8,705 nt of DNA from Acidobacteriota bacterium (GTDB lineage Bacteria > Acidobacteriota > Terriglobia > Acidiferrales > UBA7541): the NCBI GenBank assembly GCA_016179005.1, contig JACOSF010000016.1, forward strand, positions 1 to 8,705. Direction: 5' to 3'. Shown one piece after another: positions 5,151-8,705 of this stretch; the stretch's first letter is position 1, and each line of letters begins with the position of its first letter. A model generated the notes under the pieces. It ran no database searches. It saw nothing but the letters and a program-made list of their open reading frames with translations, and was not told the DNA's origin. The position numbers and the translations under genes were made by a program.

Positions 5151-7652
5151 ATGGTGTTTTCTACAAACCGATTGTTCTTGCTTGGCGTTCTTCTCGTCAG
5201 TCTGGCGATGCTGTCCTATGAAACGCTGCTCCCGCGCGTCTTTGCAGTGTACGTGGGACCCAATTTCGTTTATTTCCTCATTTCGATTGCGCTCGTGGGG
5301 CTGAGTTCGGGCGGCATTATTGCTTCCATCTGGGAAGAAAGATTCTCCGAGAATCCTTACACGCACCTGGCCGCAGCCTCGATTCTGTTTGCGGTGTGCG
5401 TGTTCCTGGCCACCTGGCTAACCTATGAAGCAGGAAGCCTTCTGAACGCCACACTGGACGCGCGATACACGAAAGAGCTCGCGGCCATCGTGGACCGCGC
5501 CAGACCCATCCCTGCGGGAATCATCGTGGTTCCCTCGATGCTGTTCGTTCTGGTCGTGGGCGTGCTTACCGCCGTGCCATTTCTATTCGCCGGCCTGTGC
5601 CTTTCGCTGGCCTTCCGATACGGATCTAGCGCCCTGGGGAAAATCTACGGCTACGACCTGGTCGGCGCAGGCTTGGGGTGCGCGCTTACCGTCGGTTCTC
5701 TCACGTGGCTTTCGGCCACCAATGCTCTGGTCCTGGTGAGCGTGTTGGCCGGAGCGGCGGCGCTGTGCTTTGCCTACCATTCGCGCGCGGAGCGCGGCCC
5801 GGCACACCTGCGGTTGGCCACGGCGACGCTTGCCGTGTTCACCGCTCTCTTGCTCTTCGGCGTGCTTTGGAGATCTCCGTTTGAATTTCGAATCCACCAA
5901 TTTGCTCACCTGCGTTCTTACCTCGATGGACCGGCCGAAGAAACAGAATTCAAATGGACGCCGCTTGGCCGGATTTCCCTGCTGCACCGGCAGTGGTCTC
6001 CGCCGCTGAACCTTACGCCGCGGGTGCGTCCGAAGCACTTTGTTGCCATGGACCTGGGCGGCCACTCCGTAGTGGAGACTTTTTCTCCGGAAAACCTCGC
6101 GGAGATCAAGCACACCTCCGTATTTTCGGATGACGTGCCGGAGACGGTGGTGATTCCCGGCAGCTACCGGCCGCAGATCCGGGAATACCTGGTCTTGATG
6201 GCGGGCAACGGGCAGGACATGATGCGCGCCTACGCTTGGTACGGCGATCAAATCCGATTGGAGGGCGTGGAACTCAACCCCACTGTCTATGAGATGGGTT
6301 TTGACTACCCGCAGGCCAATTTGCGCGCCTTCTTTGAGAAGCCCAACGTCAAGATGCGCATTGCCGAGGGGCGCGCCTTCGTCGAGCGCTCGGAGAAGAC
6401 CTACGATTTGATCCTGCTGTCCTATAGTGGCGCCACGTTTGCCACCGGCACGGGTTCGCTGGCATCCACACCGCAATTTCTCTTCACCAAAGAAGCCTTC
6501 GTCGAATACCTGAAAAAGCTGAGTCCCGCAGGCGTTCTCATTGTGGCCGGCGGCTCGGACCCGGGAGAATTGCCGCCATCCCTGCGAACCTTTGTCGCGG
6601 CCCTGCGCGAAGTCAGTCCGGGCAGCGACCCGCGGCGGCACGTTATCTCTTACCAACTGAAAGGCGCGCCTTCCACATCACACTACACCATCTACCACAA
6701 AAGTCCTTTATCCGAGGAAGAGATGCCGCGGATCAAAAGCGTACTGGACGCCAACAGCCTGGAGCTGACTTACTCTGCCTTCACGCTCCCGACGTACGCC
6801 CCGGTGGAACAATATTTTTCCTCGGCAAGTCTTGACTCGGCTGCTTCCCTGTGGAAGTTCCGGCCTCTGGCCGGCGATCGCATTCACGCCGATAACCAGC
6901 CTTTCTATTACTTCAACCTGATCTGGGGCACCCTCGGCGGATACCTCGTCCTCGGTTATATCGGAACGCTGCTGGCCGCCCTCTTTGCCGCTATCCTTTT
7001 TCTTGTTGTTCCGCTGGCGGTCGTGCGGAGGAGTTCCCCGCCCAGCAGTCGCCGGGTCCCGTGGTATTACCTTTGTGCGTTTGCGCTACTCGGGAGCGGA
7101 TTCATCCTGATCGAGGTGGGCTCCATCCAGAAGTTCGAGCTTTTTCTCGGTCAACCGACACTGACGCTGGTCGTCATTCTCTCCATGCTGCTGATCTGGA
7201 CGGGCGTGGGAAGCTACTGGTCCAACCGCCTGTTCGATTCCGGCGTGCTTTCTGTACGCAAGTCCGCGTTTGCCATTCTGGTCTATGGCGCTGCAGCGCT
7301 CTATTTCCTCAACAGTCTGATTTATCACCTGATGGGACTGCCGCTGGCTGCGAAGATCCTGGTGATCGCTGCTGTCCTTTCCCCGCTGGGCCTGCTGCTG
7401 GGGACTCTTTTCCCGCAACTGTTGCGCCAGTTGGGGCCAGAGCAGGGGCGATTCATTCCTTTGGCGTGGGGCCTGAACGGAATCTTCTCCGTCGTAGCAT
7501 CAAACCTGGGTGCCATCCTCTATTTGTTCCTAGGGGCTTCGACAGTTTTCTTTCTGGGACTGGCCTGCTATGCAATCCTGGGAATTCTCGCCCACGTTTT
7601 CAGCCTGAAAGCAGATCCGGAGGCCCCCGATAGGCTGGCGACGTCCCGTTGA
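5151..7652 (+). CDS. Polytopic membrane protein with embedded spermidine-synthase-like Rossmann domain
   Basis: This 833-aa protein has three parts: about seven hydrophobic helices (within 7-240), a soluble domain (about 245-585), and about seven more helices (within 590-816). The soluble domain resembles the SAM/dcSAM-binding fold of spermidine synthase: strand and loop LVLMAGNGQDMMRA (347-360), acidic strand end GVELNP (372-377), EGRAFV (406-411), YDLILLSYSGA (418-428), and FTKEAFVEYLKKLSPAGVLIV (445-465, helix plus strand). Membrane motifs also fit this family: YGYDLVGAGLG (166-176), GFILIEVGSIQKFELFLGQP (650-669) and NGIFSVVASNLGA (776-788). Crucially the glycine-rich GGGDGG becomes GNGQDM, and the catalytic Asp of DSSDP is Ser424 (LSYSGA), so aminopropyl transfer is unlikely. 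Start: ATG with GAGGAG 8 nt upstream. No terminator follows before the next gene 103 nt on. Function unknown; transport or modification of an envelope compound is only a guess. Confidence 0.85.
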   Translation: MVFSTNRLFLLGVLLVSLAMLSYETLLPRVFAVYVGPNFVYFLISIALVGLSSGGIIASIWEERFSENPYTHLAAASILFAVCVFLATWLTYEAGSLLNATLDARYTKELAAIVDRARPIPAGIIVVPSMLFVLVVGVLTAVPFLFAGLCLSLAFRYGSSALGKIYGYDLVGAGLGCALTVGSLTWLSATNALVLVSVLAGAAALCFAYHSRAERGPAHLRLATATLAVFTALLLFGVLWRSPFEFRIHQFAHLRSYLDGPAEETEFKWTPLGRISLLHRQWSPPLNLTPRVRPKHFVAMDLGGHSVVETFSPENLAEIKHTSVFSDDVPETVVIPGSYRPQIREYLVLMAGNGQDMMRAYAWYGDQIRLEGVELNPTVYEMGFDYPQANLRAFFEKPNVKMRIAEGRAFVERSEKTYDLILLSYSGATFATGTGSLASTPQFLFTKEAFVEYLKKLSPAGVLIVAGGSDPGELPPSLRTFVAALREVSPGSDPRRHVISYQLKGAPSTSHYTIYHKSPLSEEEMPRIKSVLDANSLELTYSAFTLPTYAPVEQYFSSASLDSAASLWKFRPLAGDRIHADNQPFYYFNLIWGTLGGYLVLGYIGTLLAALFAAILFLVVPLAVVRRSSPPSSRRVPWYYLCAFALLGSGFILIEVGSIQKFELFLGQPTLTLVVILSMLLIWTGVGSYWSNRLFDSGVLSVRKSAFAILVYGAAALYFLNSLIYHLMGLPLAAKILVIAAVLSPLGLLLGTLFPQLLRQLGPEQGRFIPLAWGLNGIFSVVASNLGAILYLFLGASTVFFLGLACYAILGILAHVFSLKADPEAPDRLATSR

Positions 7653-7755
7653 GATCGTTGGAATCAAAACTGGAGGGTTGAGGTATTCTCTTTGTTCCAG
7701 TTCCAGCTCGGTTGCCTGGATTCGCGTGTCGGCGCCCTAGCTGGCTGGAGAGAGA
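7653..7755 (+). other. Spacer with duplicated start-like segments upstream of the glycosyltransferase
   Basis: TTGAGGTATT occurs at 7678-7687 and again at 7756-7765, each preceded by a GGAG-containing purine stretch and in the same frame, 78 nt apart. The first copy opens a 20-codon frame ending at TAG 7738-7740. No terminator hairpin is seen, so read-through from the 833-aa gene is likely. Confidence 0.4.
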
Positions 7756-8705
7756 TTGAGGTATTTCGCCTTGCCTCCATCCGTTTGCTGGACTCTTGCC
7801 GCGATTGCCCTCAGCGGAATCCTTTGGGCCTGGCTCCGGCTTCGCGGCGCGGCTCAAGCGGCTGCTTGGGCCGCGCTGGCGCTGGCGGGACAGGCGTGCT
7901 CCCTGCAACTGATCGCGGCGGGCGAAAACGTGCGGCCACAGATGTTTTATGGCTGGTCGGAACTGCTGCACTCCTGGCGCGGCGTGTTCCTCGTCGCCCT
8001 GGGCGTACAGGCGGTGCTGGTGGCATGGGGAGTGTGGCGATACTTGCGGCCCGCGATGGCGGCGGCACTTCGCGCACTTTCCTTCCCTGTCCTGCTGGCG
8101 GTGCTGGCGGTGATGGCGTACGCCTCGGCGACGATTGCGCCAGAAGTGGCGCAGACATTCGTGCATGGCGGATTCATGCCAAGGCTGGCGATGCACGCGA
8201 GCAAAGTCGCACTGGGCATGACCATGCTGCTGGTGGGCGCGGCCAACCTGGCACTGGCTGCGGCGACGTTGCCGGCCGAAGCTCTGGAACAATTAGAGAT
8301 GCGCTGGCGGGCGCGGAATACGGCGCGGCTCCCATGGATAGTGGCGCTGTGGGTGGTGGCGGTTTCGTCGCAGTTGGCGTGGGTGGTGCTGGAACGCATG
8401 CCGCACGTGCCCGACGAAGCTACGTACATTTTCCAGGCGCGGTACCTAGCGGAAGGAAAACTGTTTCTGTCGGCGCCGCCGAATCCGAACGCCATCGGCA
8501 TTCCTTTCATGTTTGCCGACGGCGCAAAGTGGTACAGCGTCTTTCCGGCCGGCTGGGCGGCTTTACTTGCCGTTGGAGTGAAGCTAGGCGTGCCTTGGCT
8601 GGTGAACCCGCTGCTCGGCGGGCTGGTGATTCTCCTGGCGCACGCGCTGGTGCGGCGGCTCTACGACCGGGACATTGCCGATGCCACTGCGCTGCTGCTC
8701 GGTGC
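7756..8705 (+). CDS. GT-C type membrane glycosyltransferase (PMT/ArnT-like), 3'-truncated by window edge
   Basis: The frame runs open from after TAG 7738-7740 to the window edge (316 codons shown). TTG at 7756 is chosen because GGAG (7747-7750) lies 5 nt before it and a hydrophobic helix begins at residue 3; no ATG occurs before residue 63. Helices are seen at about 3-26, 36-55, 76-95, 103-125, 145-174, 197-214 and 262-300. After the sixth comes MPHVPDEATYIFQARYLAEG (215-234): the acidic D220-E221 pair, followed by Y224 and A-x-x-L-A-x-G, is the signature of the first outer loop of GT39/GT83-like enzymes, which use polyprenyl-phosphate sugars on the outer face of the membrane. In those enzymes the acidic pair follows the first helix near residue 40-50; here about 195 residues with five helices precede it. 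WYSVFPAGW (259-267 region) is also typical of the family. Acceptor and sugar cannot be told. It probably shares a transcript with the 833-aa gene. Confidence 0.75.
   Translation, partial: MRYFALPPSVCWTLAAIALSGILWAWLRLRGAAQAAAWAALALAGQACSLQLIAAGENVRPQMFYGWSELLHSWRGVFLVALGVQAVLVAWGVWRYLRPAMAAALRALSFPVLLAVLAVMAYASATIAPEVAQTFVHGGFMPRLAMHASKVALGMTMLLVGAANLALAAATLPAEALEQLEMRWRARNTARLPWIVALWVVAVSSQLAWVVLERMPHVPDEATYIFQARYLAEGKLFLSAPPNPNAIGIPFMFADGAKWYSVFPAGWAALLAVGVKLGVPWLVNPLLGGLVILLAHALVRRLYDRDIADATALLLG

Noticed and set aside
5583..6656. 357-codon minus-strand open frame opposite the membrane protein
   Set aside because: Basic, Gln/His-rich composition typical of an antisense frame in GC-rich DNA; the plus-strand protein is continuous and recognisable.
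7600..8510. Two overlapping minus-strand open frames near the window end
   Set aside because: Compositions are Arg/Ala/Ser/Pro-rich; they lie opposite the plus-strand glycosyltransferase with its D-E motif and helices.

Overview
This is a GC-rich window with tightly packed genes from a free-living bacterium. The M28 peptidase, class III aminotransferase, cupin, FecR-like protein, short cold-shock protein and membrane spermidine-synthase-like protein, together with frequent GTG/TTG starts, fit an Acidobacteriota-type genome. That is a judgement from protein style; no rRNA or other decisive marker is present. No tRNA, rRNA, CRISPR array, insertion sequence, phage gene or plasmid function was seen.

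Layout. Bases 2-982 hold the 3' part of an M28 zinc peptidase gene (5' end outside the window). It is followed 10 nt later by a PLP-dependent class III aminotransferase (993-2354), probably one transcript. A small single-domain cupin (2351-2701, minus strand) converges on the aminotransferase and overlaps its stop codon by 4 nt. A 289-nt divergent spacer leads to a secreted or membrane-anchored FecR-like protein (2991-3656, GTG start). A strong intrinsic terminator (3669-3708) closes a cold-shock protein gene (3726-3932, minus, TTG start). Upstream of that on the minus strand is a two-gene partner-switching cassette: an RsbW/SpoIIAB-type anti-sigma kinase (4436-4867), then an RsbV/SpoIIAA-type STAS antagonist (4059-4406). 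A second divergent spacer (4868-5150) carries several small repeats and palindromes. It leads to an 833-aa polytopic membrane protein with an embedded spermidine-synthase-like Rossmann domain (5151-7652). The window ends inside a GT-C (PMT/ArnT-like) membrane glycosyltransferase gene (7756 to the edge, TTG start).

How the genes may work together. The peptidase and aminotransferase suggest amino-acid scavenging and turnover. The RsbW/RsbV pair has its recognisable switch residues (N-box, ATP lid, DSSG phosphoserine loop) but no sigma factor or phosphatase beside it, so its target lies elsewhere. The spermidine-synthase-like protein has lost the catalytic Asp motif of aminopropyltransferases, so polyamine synthesis is doubtful. 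Its tandem position before a membrane glycosyltransferase may reflect envelope-related work, but that is inference.

Overall this looks like an ordinary chromosomal region. I found no convincing evidence of an entirely new multi-gene system. The points most worth a second look are the altered active site of the 833-aa protein, the unusual N-terminal extension of the glycosyltransferase, the orphan partner switch, and the Cys cluster in the aminotransferase.
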